Of a stretch of 64,000 bases of DNA, positions 45,498-54,554 are shown one piece after another (positions within the stretch are counted from its first letter, which is position 1; each line of letters opens with the position of its first letter). Position numbers and translations under genes: made by a program. The DNA is taken from positions 558,001 through 622,000 of the forward strand of contig JAQWQC010000006.1 of NCBI GenBank assembly GCA_029245025.1, in the 5' to 3' direction. Under the pieces are notes generated by a model. That model was not told the origin of the DNA. It saw nothing but the letters and a program-made list of their open reading frames with translations, and searched no databases. Source of the DNA: Rhodospirillaceae bacterium. GTDB lineage: Bacteria; Pseudomonadota; Alphaproteobacteria; Rhodospirillales; Rhodospirillaceae.

Positions 45498-45554
45498 AGG
45501 TGACGATCTTGCGACGCTGTCGATCAATATTCAATCCAGTGTGAGGCCTCCATC

Positions 45555-45962
45555 ATGGCGCATGCCGACAATGTCATCTCAGTCAATTCTGAACTCGAGC
45601 AAAAATTTGGGATGAGTTACCTCATCCGGTCAAGCGGGCCGACCCTTCACATGGCTGGAATCCTATCTGCAGACGACAACTTTAAGGTCTTTGGTGAGGG
45701 CGACATGGCCGCACAAATCCGGCGCATATATGAGCGTATGTCAGCGGTGCTGGCGAAAGCAGATTGCACGTTGGTGAATGTGGTCAGCGAGATCAGCTTT
45801 ACAACGGACATGCAGGCCTTGGCAGCCGCGTCTGGCGTAAGAGACGAAATTTACAAGGCAGCTGGTGCGGCCGCGCCCGTGGCGACAGCAGTTCAGGTGT
45901 CGGCGCTGTACTTGCCGGGGGCAATGCTGGAGATTCAGGCGACAGCGGAGCTGTCCGGCTGA
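45555..45962 (+). CDS. Rid-family protein, first of a tandem pair
   Basis: This 135-aa protein of the YjgF/Rid fold has HMAGILSADDNFKVFGEGDM, VVSEISFTTD and SALYLPGAMLEIQATAEL. The position of the catalytic Arg of archetypal RidA is in PVATAVQV, with no Arg, so imine deaminase activity is not expected. It is about half identical by eye to the next gene, a tandem duplicate 59 bp downstream. Both open a four-gene plus-strand run with an RraA-like and a racemase-family gene. Confidence 0.88.
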   Translation: MAHADNVISVNSELEQKFGMSYLIRSSGPTLHMAGILSADDNFKVFGEGDMAAQIRRIYERMSAVLAKADCTLVNVVSEISFTTDMQALAAASGVRDEIYKAAGAAAPVATAVQVSALYLPGAMLEIQATAELSG

Positions 45963-46021
45963 ATCATGCGTCAATCACTGGTAGGCTCGACGCGCCCTAC
46001 TAGTTATTCGGGAGCATATCT

Positions 46022-46423
46022 ATGGCGCGGCATGAGAACGTAATTCCAGTATTTCCGAAGTTGGAGGAACGGTTTGGACTAAGCTATGCGGTCAAAGCGG
46101 GGAAGACGATTTACCTGTCTGGCCTATTGGCAGCGGATGACGATTTTAATTTGGTCGGTGAAAACGACATGGAAGCACAGATACGGTGTATCTATGAACG
46201 ACTCCAATTTGTTTTGGCGAAATGCGATGCGGATCTTCGTCATGTGGTCAGCGAAATTAATTTCACTACGAATTCGCCCGCTCTCAGTGAGGCGTCATGG
46301 GTGCGCGATAAAATTTACAAAGATTCAGGAGCGGCGATGCCAGCAGCAACTGGCGTGGGTGTTGCCAGCCTCTATCTTCCTGGCGCAATGTTAGAAACAC
46401 ACGCCACCGCCGTTCTGGATTGA
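46022..46423 (+). CDS. Rid-family protein, second of a tandem pair
   Basis: This 133-aa Rid-fold protein has YLSGLLAADDDFNLVGENDM, VVSEINFTTN and SLYLPGAMLETHATAV. The region equivalent to the RidA active-site Arg reads PAATGVGV and also lacks Arg. A duplicate of the preceding gene that has diverged mostly in the central helices; the two could form mixed trimers. It lies 13 bp before the RraA-like gene. Confidence 0.88.
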   Translation: MARHENVIPVFPKLEERFGLSYAVKAGKTIYLSGLLAADDDFNLVGENDMEAQIRCIYERLQFVLAKCDADLRHVVSEINFTTNSPALSEASWVRDKIYKDSGAAMPAATGVGVASLYLPGAMLETHATAVLD

Positions 46424-46436
46424 GAGGCTTTTTGAT

Positions 46437-47153
46437 ATGTCTTTGTATGAAATCGTCACAGATTTTGAACGTCCCGATCCAGCTCTAATTGAGCGAGCGC
46501 TTTATCTTTATTTTTGTATCGTCGGCTGCCGGGTCGGTCCACGCTACGTGATGGATGTGGGCATCAAGCCGCTAGAGCGCGAGTGGCGCATTTGCGGTCC
46601 CGCTGTAACTGTCCGCCCAGAGCAGACGGACGATGTCTATATGGCCCAACTGGTCGGAAAGTACGTTAAGCCGGGCGACGTGGTTGTTATCGATGCGGGT
46701 GGCCAGGCAAGCGCCGCATGCCTTGGAGCCAGCATGGCCAACGGTCTAAAGGAAATGGGGGCCGCAGGCATTGTTGCGGACGGGTATGTCTTAACCGGGG
46801 AAGTCATTCGCAAACGAGAAGGTATCCCTGTTTTCTGTCGTGGTACGGTCTCTCTCTCTCGAGGTATGGAGTATCCCGGTTGGATCAATACGCCGGCTAT
46901 ATGCGGCGGCGTTATCGTCAATCCAGGCGATCTTATTCTCGGTGATGAAGACGGCGTTGTGGTGGTGCCAAAGGCTCATGCTGAAGAAATCATTTCTTTG
47001 GTAGAAGGGCATGGCAACGGGCGTGAAAAACCTGGGCGGCCACGCGACGGCAATCTTCCCGCCCGTGATCCAGTCGATGACCCTTACTACAAACGCTCTG
47101 GCGCAGAAGCCAAGCTGGAGAAAATAGATAATATTACCATTCGGAAATTCTAG
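46437..47153 (+). CDS. RraA-like family protein with altered active site
   Basis: This 238-aa protein has the RraA/HMG-aldolase fold: CGPAVTVRPEQTDDVYMAQL, VKPGDVVVIDAGGQASAACL, GAAGIVADGYVLTGEVIRKR and NPGDLILGDEDGVVVVPKAH. In metal-dependent aldolases of this family the strand after the Asp-Gly carries an Arg-Asp pair that binds substrate and Mg; here those positions read Leu-Thr (DGYVLTGE). A family aldolase or decarboxylase reaction is therefore doubtful. The C-terminal tail is longer than usual and charged. It lies 13 bp after the second rid gene and 23 bp before the racemase-family gene. Confidence 0.85.
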   Translation: MSLYEIVTDFERPDPALIERALYLYFCIVGCRVGPRYVMDVGIKPLEREWRICGPAVTVRPEQTDDVYMAQLVGKYVKPGDVVVIDAGGQASAACLGASMANGLKEMGAAGIVADGYVLTGEVIRKREGIPVFCRGTVSLSRGMEYPGWINTPAICGGVIVNPGDLILGDEDGVVVVPKAHAEEIISLVEGHGNGREKPGRPRDGNLPARDPVDDPYYKRSGAEAKLEKIDNITIRKF

Positions 47154-47176
47154 CGATCGCGCAAAGGAGAGATTTG

Positions 47177-47932
47177 ATGACCAAGCGCATAAAGATGATT
47201 CTCCCTGTGCCAATGCCGCCGGAGGCGATCGAACTTTTTAAACAGCAAATGCCACCAGCCTTATCTCGGCCGGATATCGAATACGAGTGGGTCGGTACTC
47301 AGAGCGGTGCCAACATACTGGATAGCTACTATGACGCTGTACTGTCCGATGCATTCGTCATGGCGGCCGGCGCTAAGGCTGAAGGCGAAGGTTTCTCAGC
47401 AGTTTGCATTAACTCGATGTCCGACAGCGGTCTAAAGGGTCTGCGCTCCCGCTTATCAATCCCTGTATTTGGTCCCTGCCACACCTCATTTCTGACGGCT
47501 TGCATGCTGGGAAAGACATTCAGTGTGCTCACCATGTGGGAAGAGTGGGTGCATATGTATGAAAAGACTCTCAAGGAGGAGGGTTTGGAACACCGGTGTG
47601 CCTCTATTCGAGCGATCGGTGTGCGGCCGGATACGCAAGAGTTGCTTGTTGGCAAGGAAGACATCGTTTTTGAAAAGCTCGAATCCGCAGGTCATGCGGC
47701 TATCCAAGAAGATGGAGCTGATGTCCTGATACTTGGATCCACGACCATGCATCAAAGCCATGCCTATTTGCATGACCGTATGCCCGTACCGGTGATTAAT
47801 CCAGGTGTCGTTGCTTTCAAGCTATGCGAGATGTTTCTGGACCTAGGTCTGGCCCATTCAAAATCATCGTTCCCAAGCCCCGAGAAAACAAATGATGATA
47901 TCTTTGACTCTGTACCGGCAGTCTTTGAATAG
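47177..47932 (+). CDS. Asp/Glu/hydantoin racemase-superfamily protein, both catalytic Cys replaced by Ser
   Basis: This 251-aa protein starts at ATG 47177, with AAGGAGA just upstream. It aligns with hydantoin racemase-like proteins: the first catalytic loop, usually a Cys-containing IACFGDPG type, reads INSMSDSG, and the second, usually LGCAGM, reads LGSTTM. Both acid/base cysteines are Ser, so normal two-base racemisation is not expected. A subgroup of similar sequences annotated only as racemase-family is familiar to me. It ends the run rid-rid-rraA-racemase, which suggests a pathway for an amino-acid-like or N-heterocyclic compound; the substrate is unknown. Confidence 0.83.
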   Translation: MTKRIKMILPVPMPPEAIELFKQQMPPALSRPDIEYEWVGTQSGANILDSYYDAVLSDAFVMAAGAKAEGEGFSAVCINSMSDSGLKGLRSRLSIPVFGPCHTSFLTACMLGKTFSVLTMWEEWVHMYEKTLKEEGLEHRCASIRAIGVRPDTQELLVGKEDIVFEKLESAGHAAIQEDGADVLILGSTTMHQSHAYLHDRMPVPVINPGVVAFKLCEMFLDLGLAHSKSSFPSPEKTNDDIFDSVPAVFE

Positions 47933-47956
47933 CATGCGGTTAGAAATGATGAATGG

Positions 47957-48898
47957 CTAGGTTAATCCTATCTCTGCCAACCGTTTTTCAAGAAATTCTT
48001 GAGCCGTAATCGTATCGGGATAGCGATTAGGGTTTTGGTCTGTCACGCAGTTTGACAGCGTCGCAATCTCCACGTCCGGCGCAAAGTGGAGAAAAAACGG
48101 TGCAGAATATCTAGACCATCCGGATCCATCGTTAACCTCTCTGACGACACGGTGAGTGGTGCTTGGCAAAACATGGTTCGTCAACCGCTGCAACATATCG
48201 CCCACGTTGCACACAATTGTATCTGACTCCGTATGTACTGGAATCCACTTGCCATCGCGCCGCAAAACCTCAAGGCCGGCCTGATCCGCGCCAACCAACA
48301 GTGTAATCACGTTGATGTCTTCGTGCGGTGCGGCCCGCTCTCCAGAGACGTTGGATGCTGTGGGTGGGTAGTGCAGTAATCGCAAAATGCTGTTGCCGTT
48401 TGCGACGCGGGGCTCAAAGTAATTGGGTGCCTTGTCAAGATAGACGGCGACCGCAGACAAGAGGCGCCGACCAAGGTTGTCCATAGCGTCGTAGAATTTT
48501 TGGCAAGCCGCCTTGAATTCAAGGCACTCCTCGGGCCAAATATTATCAGGCAAGATCTCTGTTAAGTCTTGGCTATCCGTCGTGTCGCGTCCGACGTGCC
48601 AAAATTCTTTTTGGTCAGGTGTCTGAAAGCCTTTCGCTGTCTCTATGCCGAAGGGGGTGTAGCCGCGCTGTCCACCTCCTCCGTCTAAGTAGTATTTCTT
48701 TTTGACGGCATCTGGCAGAGCGAAGAAATCTCGGGCGGCGTTAATGCAGCCTTCAATGACGGTTGTGTCTATGCCGTGATTGGTCACCGCAACAAAGCCA
48801 GTGTCCGTCCACGCTTGCCCAAGGGCAGCGCTGAATCCCGGCAGATCACTGCTGAGGTGGAGCGCATCAACCTTTGGAATGCCATTGGGCAGGCTCAT
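47957..48898 (-). CDS. Isopenicillin N synthase-like Fe(II)/2-oxoglutarate oxygenase
   Basis: This 313-aa oxygenase has the N-terminal DIOX_N region (TDTGFVAVTNHGID) and the catalytic barrel with APHEDINVITLL (His, Asp), STTHRVVREV (distal His) and RYSAPFFLHF (the 2-oxoglutarate-binding Arg-x-Ser). ATG 48898 is the right start: the longer frame to 49021 reads through a tRNA gene. No strong ribosome-binding site is seen. It is convergent with the racemase-family gene and lies 29 nt downstream of tRNA-Leu, with which it could be co-transcribed. Substrate unknown. Confidence 0.88.
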   Translation of the reverse strand: MSLPNGIPKVDALHLSSDLPGFSAALGQAWTDTGFVAVTNHGIDTTVIEGCINAARDFFALPDAVKKKYYLDGGGGQRGYTPFGIETAKGFQTPDQKEFWHVGRDTTDSQDLTEILPDNIWPEECLEFKAACQKFYDAMDNLGRRLLSAVAVYLDKAPNYFEPRVANGNSILRLLHYPPTASNVSGERAAPHEDINVITLLVGADQAGLEVLRRDGKWIPVHTESDTIVCNVGDMLQRLTNHVLPSTTHRVVREVNDGSGWSRYSAPFFLHFAPDVEIATLSNCVTDQNPNRYPDTITAQEFLEKRLAEIGLT

Positions 48899-48927
48899 GG
48901 TGTCACACGCGATCTCGGTTGAGAAAG

Positions 48928-49014
48928 TGGTGCCCGCCGCCGGACTCGAACCGGCACGCCCTTTCGGACAACGGATTTTAAGTCCGTTGCGTCTACCAAT
49001 TCCGCCAGGCGGGC
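48928..49014 (-). tRNA. tRNA-Leu (anticodon UAA)
   Basis: The minus strand folds as a class II tRNA of 87 nt including an encoded CCA end. The acceptor stem is GCCCGCC (49014-49008) with GGCGGGC (48938-48932). The anticodon stem-loop contains ACTTAAAATCC with anticodon TAA, there is a long variable arm (TGTCCGAAAGGGCG), and the T-loop is GGTTCGAGTCC. The D-loop GGAATTGGTAGACGC is typical of leucine tRNAs. Confidence 0.97.
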
Positions 49015-49164
49015 ATTGCATTAGTCTAGGTACCGGTTGAGCGCTTAGATCGCAACGCCAATTCTTCGATTATTCTTCAGGAATGAACGGTAAAATTTAG
49101 TTCGGAGTGTCGAGGGTCATGGTCACGCACCAGATCGTGCGCAAGATCGGACCAAATTCATAGC

Positions 49165-49920
49165 TCAATCGTCGATTTGCACATCAACGCTGTGGTCATG
49201 GCCCAGGTCACGAATTGCTGCTGCGACCTTATCGATAACAATATCGATGTCACTTTTATCGGAGCCTTTCGCGACAACGCTGAGCCCAATACGCCTGCCC
49301 CGAAAGAAAGGATAGCTTCCCAAATCCACATGTGGGTGTTCATTTTGAATCGTCGTCAATGCATCCGCTATGTCACCTTCGCCGAGGTGGGTCTCGACAA
49401 ATCGAGACAACACTGGGGCGCCACGGGTCAAGGATGGTGCGACGGAGTCAAACATGGCGCGTGCAATGCTGGGTACGCCGGCCAGAACAAAAACATTCTC
49501 TATTTGAATGCCAGGTGCTGAAGTTGCGCGCGTTTCAATTGGCTCAGCGCCTTTGGGCAGGTCGGCCATTTTGAGGCGCGCTTCGTTGAGTCGGGCGCTG
49601 TAAAATTTTCTCATTTTCTCGACGGAAGGCTGATGCCGTTCTAACGGCACACCAAAAGCCTTTGCGATGGCTGCAGCAGTAATATCGTCATGTGTTGGCC
49701 CAATTCCACCCGTCGTAAATACACAAGAGTGGGTTGCTCGCAGAGTATTAACGGCGTCCACGATTTCTTCTTCGATATCCGGAATGACTCGGACCTCGCA
49801 CAGCGGGATACCGAGTTTGCCTAAACTGGTCGCTAAAAATTGGATGTTGGCGTCTTGTGTGCGCCCCGACAGTATTTCATTGCCGATGACGATGAGGGCA
49901 GCTGTTGGTTCCGCAGGCAT
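49165..49920 (-). CDS. CinA-like molybdopterin-binding domain protein
   Basis: This 251-aa protein corresponds to the N-terminal (COG1058) domain of competence/damage-inducible protein CinA, without the C-terminal nicotinamide-nucleotide amidase domain. Signatures are LIVIGNEILSGRTQDANIQF and FTTGGIGPTHDDITAAAIAK. Stand-alone versions are common in alphaproteobacteria and may act as pyrophosphatases on ADP-ribose-like nucleotides; this is family inference. It lies 40 bp after mutT in the argJ-mutT run. Confidence 0.9.
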   Translation of the reverse strand: MPAEPTAALIVIGNEILSGRTQDANIQFLATSLGKLGIPLCEVRVIPDIEEEIVDAVNTLRATHSCVFTTGGIGPTHDDITAAAIAKAFGVPLERHQPSVEKMRKFYSARLNEARLKMADLPKGAEPIETRATSAPGIQIENVFVLAGVPSIARAMFDSVAPSLTRGAPVLSRFVETHLGEGDIADALTTIQNEHPHVDLGSYPFFRGRRIGLSVVAKGSDKSDIDIVIDKVAAAIRDLGHDHSVDVQIDD

Positions 49921-49960
49921 GTGGGTACTCTAAGGATGGCAAAGCCTGGAGGCAACGCCG

Positions 49961-50377
49961 TTAAACACCCTGTTGAAGAAGGGGGATGAGCGGCAGGTCT
50001 GCCGGCGGCATAGGGTAGTTGGTCAATAAGTCTGGTTTGACCCAAGTTGCTGCCTGATTCTCTTGCGGTGTAATGTTGCCCTTCCATGCACGGCAAACGT
50101 ATAGCGGCATTAGGAGATGAAAAGAGTCATAACCATGTGACGCGAAGGTCAGCGGTTCTAAATCGCCCAGTTCAATCGACACACCCAATTCTTCTTGCAG
50201 CTCGCGCACAAGCGCTTGCTCAGGTGTCTCACCTGCTTTTAGTTTGCCGCCTGGGAATTCCCAAAGCCCCGCCATAGATTTGCCATCGGGACGTTGGGTC
50301 AGAAGAATAGCGCCGTCCGGCCTAATTAGCGCGGCGGCCACGACCGTGACAATCTTGGTCGAACTGGTGGTTATCAT
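49961..50377 (-). CDS. mutT: MutT-type Nudix hydrolase
   Basis: MutT hydrolyses 8-oxo-dGTP and so limits A-to-C mutations. From ATG 50377 it is 138 aa with a complete Nudix box, GKLKAGETPEQALVRELQEE followed by LGV. The ATG shares one base with the argJ stop (TGATG), fixing the start over an upstream extension to 50434 that lies inside argJ. The argJ-mutT pairing is conserved in alphaproteobacteria. The preceding WEFPGGK and the Trp-rich C-terminus fit an NTP pyrophosphohydrolase. Confidence 0.92.
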   Translation of the reverse strand: MITTSSTKIVTVVAAALIRPDGAILLTQRPDGKSMAGLWEFPGGKLKAGETPEQALVRELQEELGVSIELGDLEPLTFASHGYDSFHLLMPLYVCRAWKGNITPQENQAATWVKPDLLTNYPMPPADLPLIPLLQQGV

Positions 50378-51609
50378 CAGGTGCGGTAATCTGCGTTGAT
50401 GTCGATATAGCCGTGCGTCAGGTCGCAGGTCCACACCGTTGCCTGACCGTCACCAATCCCAACGTCAATTTCTAATGCGATGTCACGGCCCTGCATGTGC
50501 TCTGTCACAGGTGTTTCGTCGTAACCAGGAATTGGCTCCCCATCCTTCGTGATTTGAAACCCGCCGATCGCAATTGCCAATTTGTCACGGTCTGCTTTCT
50601 CACCCGCCTTACCAATCGCCATGACAATCCGGCCCCAGTTGGCATCGGCCCCCGCAATGGCTGTTTTCACCAAGGGTGAATTGCCTATGGCCAAGCCCAT
50701 ACGGCGTGCCGCATCGTCGCTCTCTGCACCGGTGACTCTTATCTCGACAAATTTTTGTGCCCCTTCACCGTCTTTGACAACTTGATGGGCAAGGTCAATC
50801 AATAGGTCATCTAAGGCCGCTTCAAACGCCTGTATTTTTAGCTCACCGATCTCAGTGACCGGAGCATGATCGGCTTGACCGGTCGCAAATAGCAGCAAAG
50901 TGTCAGACGTTGACGTATCGCTATCAATGGTGATGGCGTTAAAGCTCTTATTCGCTCCGTGAGCGATGGCATTTTGCGCGACTTCGGGAGACAGCACGGC
51001 ATCAGTCATGACGTAAGACAACATTGTCGCCATATCCGGGGCAATCATCCCTGAGCCTTTGGCAATACCAACCAGAGTGACAGTCGTGCCATCAATCTCC
51101 GCGGTCCTTACCGCGCCTTTCGGGTATGTGTCAGTGGTCATAATTGCTGAGGCAGCTTGCTCCCAGGCGGCATTTGCAAGCGCGGACTTTAGGTCATTAA
51201 TCTTTGCGGTGATTCGATCTTCAAGCAGATATTCGCCAATGGTGCCCGTCGAGCACACGAAGACGTCGTTTTGATCACAGTTGATCGCCTCCGATACAGC
51301 ATCTGCTATTTTCTCGACCGCGTCCCGGCCCCGTTGCCCGGTGAACACATTTGCATTTCCAGCATTTACAACAAGGGCCCGGGCGCTGCCATTTTTTAGA
51401 GCGGTTCGGTTCCAATCGACCGCAGCCCCGGCTGTGGTCGACTTCGTCATGACACCGCCAACCACCGTGTCTGGTGTAAACTCAGCAAGCATCAGGTCAA
51501 GTCGGCCGGTATAGCGCACGCCTGCTTCACAGGCTGACAACCGCACACCAGGAACGCGCGGTAAAGTGGGGAAATGGTCTGGTGCAAAGGGTGAAGGGGG
51601 ATGGGCCAT
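50377..51609 (-). CDS. argJ: Bifunctional ornithine acetyltransferase / N-acetylglutamate synthase ArgJ
   Basis: ArgJ transfers acetyl from N-acetylornithine to glutamate, recycling the acetyl group in arginine synthesis. From ATG 51609 it is 410 aa. The self-cleavage site that generates the two subunits is visible as APDMATMLSY, with the nucleophile Thr 195; MTKSTTAGAAVDWNR and VNAGNANVFTG are other signatures. A GTG 36 bp upstream is possible but lacks similarity. AGGA lies 11 nt before ATG 51609. Divergent from secA. Confidence 0.95.
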   Translation of the reverse strand: MAHPPSPFAPDHFPTLPRVPGVRLSACEAGVRYTGRLDLMLAEFTPDTVVGGVMTKSTTAGAAVDWNRTALKNGSARALVVNAGNANVFTGQRGRDAVEKIADAVSEAINCDQNDVFVCSTGTIGEYLLEDRITAKINDLKSALANAAWEQAASAIMTTDTYPKGAVRTAEIDGTTVTLVGIAKGSGMIAPDMATMLSYVMTDAVLSPEVAQNAIAHGANKSFNAITIDSDTSTSDTLLLFATGQADHAPVTEIGELKIQAFEAALDDLLIDLAHQVVKDGEGAQKFVEIRVTGAESDDAARRMGLAIGNSPLVKTAIAGADANWGRIVMAIGKAGEKADRDKLAIAIGGFQITKDGEPIPGYDETPVTEHMQGRDIALEIDVGIGDGQATVWTCDLTHGYIDINADYRT

Positions 51610-51715
51610 AGCTTTTAATCCTGAATTATGGCTGGTTATTCGCACAGCAGGCCGTCAGGGTCCAGTTTGTTATATTCGGAAGAAAGGGCCGAAACCCTAG
51701 AAAACATAGAGATTC

Positions 51716-51794
51716 CGCCTTCCTGTCGTTGACAGCAGGCGGTCAGGTTCCTATGTCTTCGGCGCGCACCTTCTTAAGGTGCGCTTTCTTTTAA
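51716..51794 (+). promoter_or_regulatory. secA leader: hairpin plus 13-codon ORF overlapping a terminator
   Basis: A first hairpin has CTGTC/GACAG (loop GTT) inside CCGCC (51717-51721) / GGCGG (51738-51742). Then a short ORF from ATG 51753 (after CAGG) encodes MSSARTFLRCAFF and stops at TAA 51792-51794, 18 nt before the secA ATG. The ORF exactly spans the terminator stem at 51764-51792, so ribosome occupancy would open or close it. No plus-strand gene precedes this leader, so the terminator serves secA itself or a small RNA. Confidence 0.45.
51764..51792 (+). terminator. Intrinsic terminator directly upstream of secA
   Basis: GCGCACCTT (51764-51772) and AAGGTGCGC (51776-51784) form a perfect 9-bp stem with a CTT loop, followed by TTTCTTTT. 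The upstream genes are all on the minus strand and read away, so nothing but the secA leader can be terminated here; it is best read as an attenuator or as the end of a small RNA. Confidence 0.75.
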
Positions 51795-51812
51795 CCCCAA
51801 GCCGAGGTGTCC

Positions 51813-54554
51813 ATGTTCGGCGCAATCGCCAAACGCCTGTTTGGGACCGCAGCGGACCGGTTCGTCAAGCAAATGAAACCGGTCGTTGACGCCGTCAACG
51901 CCCTAGAGCCTGAACTTGAGGCTCTTGACGATGAAGCCCTGCGTGCGCGCACGGGCTGGCTTAAGTCCCGTATCAAAGAAGGGGAATCCCTAGACGATAT
52001 CTTGGTCGAGGCCTTTGCCACGGTCCGAGAGGCGTCAAAGCGAACCCTCGGGCAGCGTCATTTCAATGTTCAGATTATGGGCGGGGCGGTTCTCCACAAC
52101 GGTAAAATTTCCGAGATGGGTACCGGCGAAGGTAAAACCCTCGTTTCCACGCTGCCGGTTTATTTGAATGCGCTCGAAGAGAAGGGCGTGCACGTCGTAA
52201 CTGTCAACGACTATTTGGCTAATCGTGACGCAGAATGGATGGGGCAGATCTATCGATTCCTTGGCTTAACTGTGGGCTGCATCCAGAGCGGCATGGATGA
52301 TCACGCACGTCGCGCGGCATACGCTTGCGATGTGACGTATGGCACCAATAATGAGTACGGTTTTGATTATTTACGCGACAACATGAAGTATGCTCTCGGT
52401 GATATGGTGCAGCGTGAGTTTGCCTACGCGATTGTCGACGAAGTTGATTCCATCCTGATTGATGAAGCACGAACACCGCTCATCATTTCGGGGCCATCAG
52501 AAGACAAAACCGATCTGTACGACAAGGTCGACAAAATCATACCTTTGTTGGTTGAAGAAGATTACGAGAAAGACGAGAAGGTGCGATCCATTGCGCTAAC
52601 CGACGAAGGTGCAGAGCATGCTGAAAATCTTCTGAGAGAGAAGGGCATTCTCACCGAAGGTAATATGTATGACCTTCAGAACATTTCATTGATCCATCAC
52701 GTAAACCAGGGGCTACGTGCCCATCATTTGTTCCAAAAAGACGTGCACTACCTTGTCCGAGATGATCGCGTTCATTTGATAGACGAGTTTACCGGTCGGG
52801 TTATGGAAGGTCGCAGATTGTCAGATGGTCTGCATCAGGCCATCGAAGCCAGAGAAAATGTCTCTGTGCAAAATGAGAATCAAACACTCGCCTCAATCAC
52901 GTATCAAAATTACTTCCGCATGTATCCCAAGCTAGCGGGTATGACGGGGACTGCGATGACCGAAGCAGAAGAGTTTGGGTCGATTTACGGATTAGAAGTT
53001 ATCGCAATCCCACCAAACCTTCCGCAAGCGCGCATCGACGCTGATGATGAAGTCTACCGCACAGAAGAAGAAAAAAATGAGGCGATCATTGAACTTATCG
53101 AAGAGTGTCATGCGCGCCGGCAGCCTGTCCTGGTCGGTACAGTATCGATTGAGAAATCAGAGCAGCTCGCAAAGCTGTTAAAACAGCAACAAAAAGTCAA
53201 AGCTGAAGTGCTGAACGCTAAGCAACACGAACGCGAAGCGCACATTATTGCTCAGGCGGGTGTTCCTGGGTCGGTTACAATCGCAACAAATATGGCGGGT
53301 CGGGGCACAGACATTCAGCTGGGTGGCAATCCTGACTTCATAATTGAAGAAAAAGAAAAGGCTCAAGGCAAGCCTCTGCCCGGCTCTGAGAAGCAGGCCA
53401 TTCGTGACGAAGTTGAAGAAAAAAGAAATATCGCGCTAGAAGCGGGCGGGCTATTTGTACTTGGCACCGAACGTCATGAGAGTCGCCGCATAGACAATCA
53501 GTTACGTGGTCGTTCCGGTCGCCAGGGTGACCCTGGTTCCTCGAGATTCTTCTTGTCTCTACAAGACGACCTCATGCGAATCTTTGGATCAGAACGCATG
53601 GACAGCATGCTGCAACGCCTTGGTCTGGAGCGGGGTGAGGCGATTATTCACCCGTGGATCAACAAGGCGATTGAAAAAGCGCAACAGAAGGTTGAAGCGC
53701 GCAACTTTGATATCCGTAAAAACCTTTTGCAGTACGACGACGTGATGAACGATCAGCGCAAGGCGATCTTCGATCAACGTAAGGAAGTAATGTCTTCCGA
53801 GGACGTATCTGATTTCGTCACGGATATGCGCCACGAGGTCGTTGAAGACCTGGTTGCCCGCGCTCTACCCGAACAGGTTATGGCGGAACAATGGGATATC
53901 GATCTTCTGCATGAGGAAAGTTTACGCCTACTGGGACTTGATCTCCCTTATGCCGAGTGGGCGGAGGAAGAAGGAATTGCCAACGAAGAGATTCAAGACC
54001 GCTTGATTGAAGCATCAGATAGAAAGATGGCTGAGAAAAGTGTAAACGTCGGAACGGACGTTATGCGTCGTGTTGAGAAGAGTTTGGTATTACAGATGAT
54101 CGATGCGGGTTGGCGCGACCATCTGCAACAATTGGATTTTCTGCGTGGGTCCATAAACCTTCGGTCATACGCCCAGAAGCAACCACTTCTTGAATATCAA
54201 AAAGAATCATTTTCGATGTTCCAGGAGATGCTGGAAGGTCTTCGCGAACGCGTCACCGAAATATTATCCCGGGTCGAGATCCAGGTTGAACCGACAGCAG
54301 ACCAGCTTAAGCCTGCGGGACCCCTGCAGAGTCGGCCGCTTACACCGGAGCAAAAAGAAACGCGCCGCAAGCGGATCGACGAAATCGGGCAGCAGCGGGC
54401 TATGCCACGCGTCAATCCCAAAGATCGCGACTCGAAGAATCCGGCAAGTTGGGGCAAGGTCGCTAGAAACGAGTTATGCCCTTGCGGCTCGGGCAAGAAA
54501 TACAAGCATTGTCATGGGGTTGTGGGGTCTCAACCGACCACCGGAAATGTTTGA
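51813..54554 (+). CDS. secA: Preprotein translocase ATPase SecA
   Basis: SecA drives post-translational export through SecYEG. It is 913 aa from ATG 51813, with GAGG 5 nt upstream (GTG 51807 is the alternative). The helicase-like NBD1 has [10 protein letters not shown] and [19 protein letters not shown]2 has [16 protein letters not shown] and [17 protein letters not shown]-terminal linker ends in the zinc/SecB-binding finger [15 protein letters not shown]. Full length and ordinary; its leader is unusual. A weak hairpin ACCGGAAA/TTTCCGGT overlaps the stop (54540-54567). Confidence 0.97.
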   Translation: MFGAIAKRLFGTAADRFVKQMKPVVDAVNALEPELEALDDEALRARTGWLKSRIKEGESLDDILVEAFATVREASKRTLGQRHFNVQIMGGAVLHNGKISEMGTGEGKTLVSTLPVYLNALEEKGVHVVTVNDYLANRDAEWMGQIYRFLGLTVGCIQSGMDDHARRAAYACDVTYGTNNEYGFDYLRDNMKYALGDMVQREFAYAIVDEVDSILIDEARTPLIISGPSEDKTDLYDKVDKIIPLLVEEDYEKDEKVRSIALTDEGAEHAENLLREKGILTEGNMYDLQNISLIHHVNQGLRAHHLFQKDVHYLVRDDRVHLIDEFTGRVMEGRRLSDGLHQAIEARENVSVQNENQTLASITYQNYFRMYPKLAGMTGTAMTEAEEFGSIYGLEVIAIPPNLPQARIDADDEVYRTEEEKNEAIIELIEECHARRQPVLVGTVSIEKSEQLAKLLKQQQKVKAEVLNAKQHEREAHIIAQAGVPGSVTIATNMAGRGTDIQLGGNPDFIIEEKEKAQGKPLPGSEKQAIRDEVEEKRNIALEAGGLFVLGTERHESRRIDNQLRGRSGRQGDPGSSRFFLSLQDDLMRIFGSERMDSMLQRLGLERGEAIIHPWINKAIEKAQQKVEARNFDIRKNLLQYDDVMNDQRKAIFDQRKEVMSSEDVSDFVTDMRHEVVEDLVARALPEQVMAEQWDIDLLHEESLRLLGLDLPYAEWAEEEGIANEEIQDRLIEASDRKMAEKSVNVGTDVMRRVEKSLVLQMIDAGWRDHLQQLDFLRGSINLRSYAQKQPLLEYQKESFSMFQEMLEGLRERVTEILSRVEIQVEPTADQLKPAGPLQSRPLTPEQKETRRKRIDEIGQQRAMPRVNPKDRDSKNPASWGKVARNELCPCGSGKKYKHCHGVVGSQPTTGNV

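Noticed and set aside
48899-49021. N-terminal extension of the isopenicillin N synthase-like protein
   Set aside because: The extra frame reads through a complete tRNA-Leu; the true start is ATG 48898.
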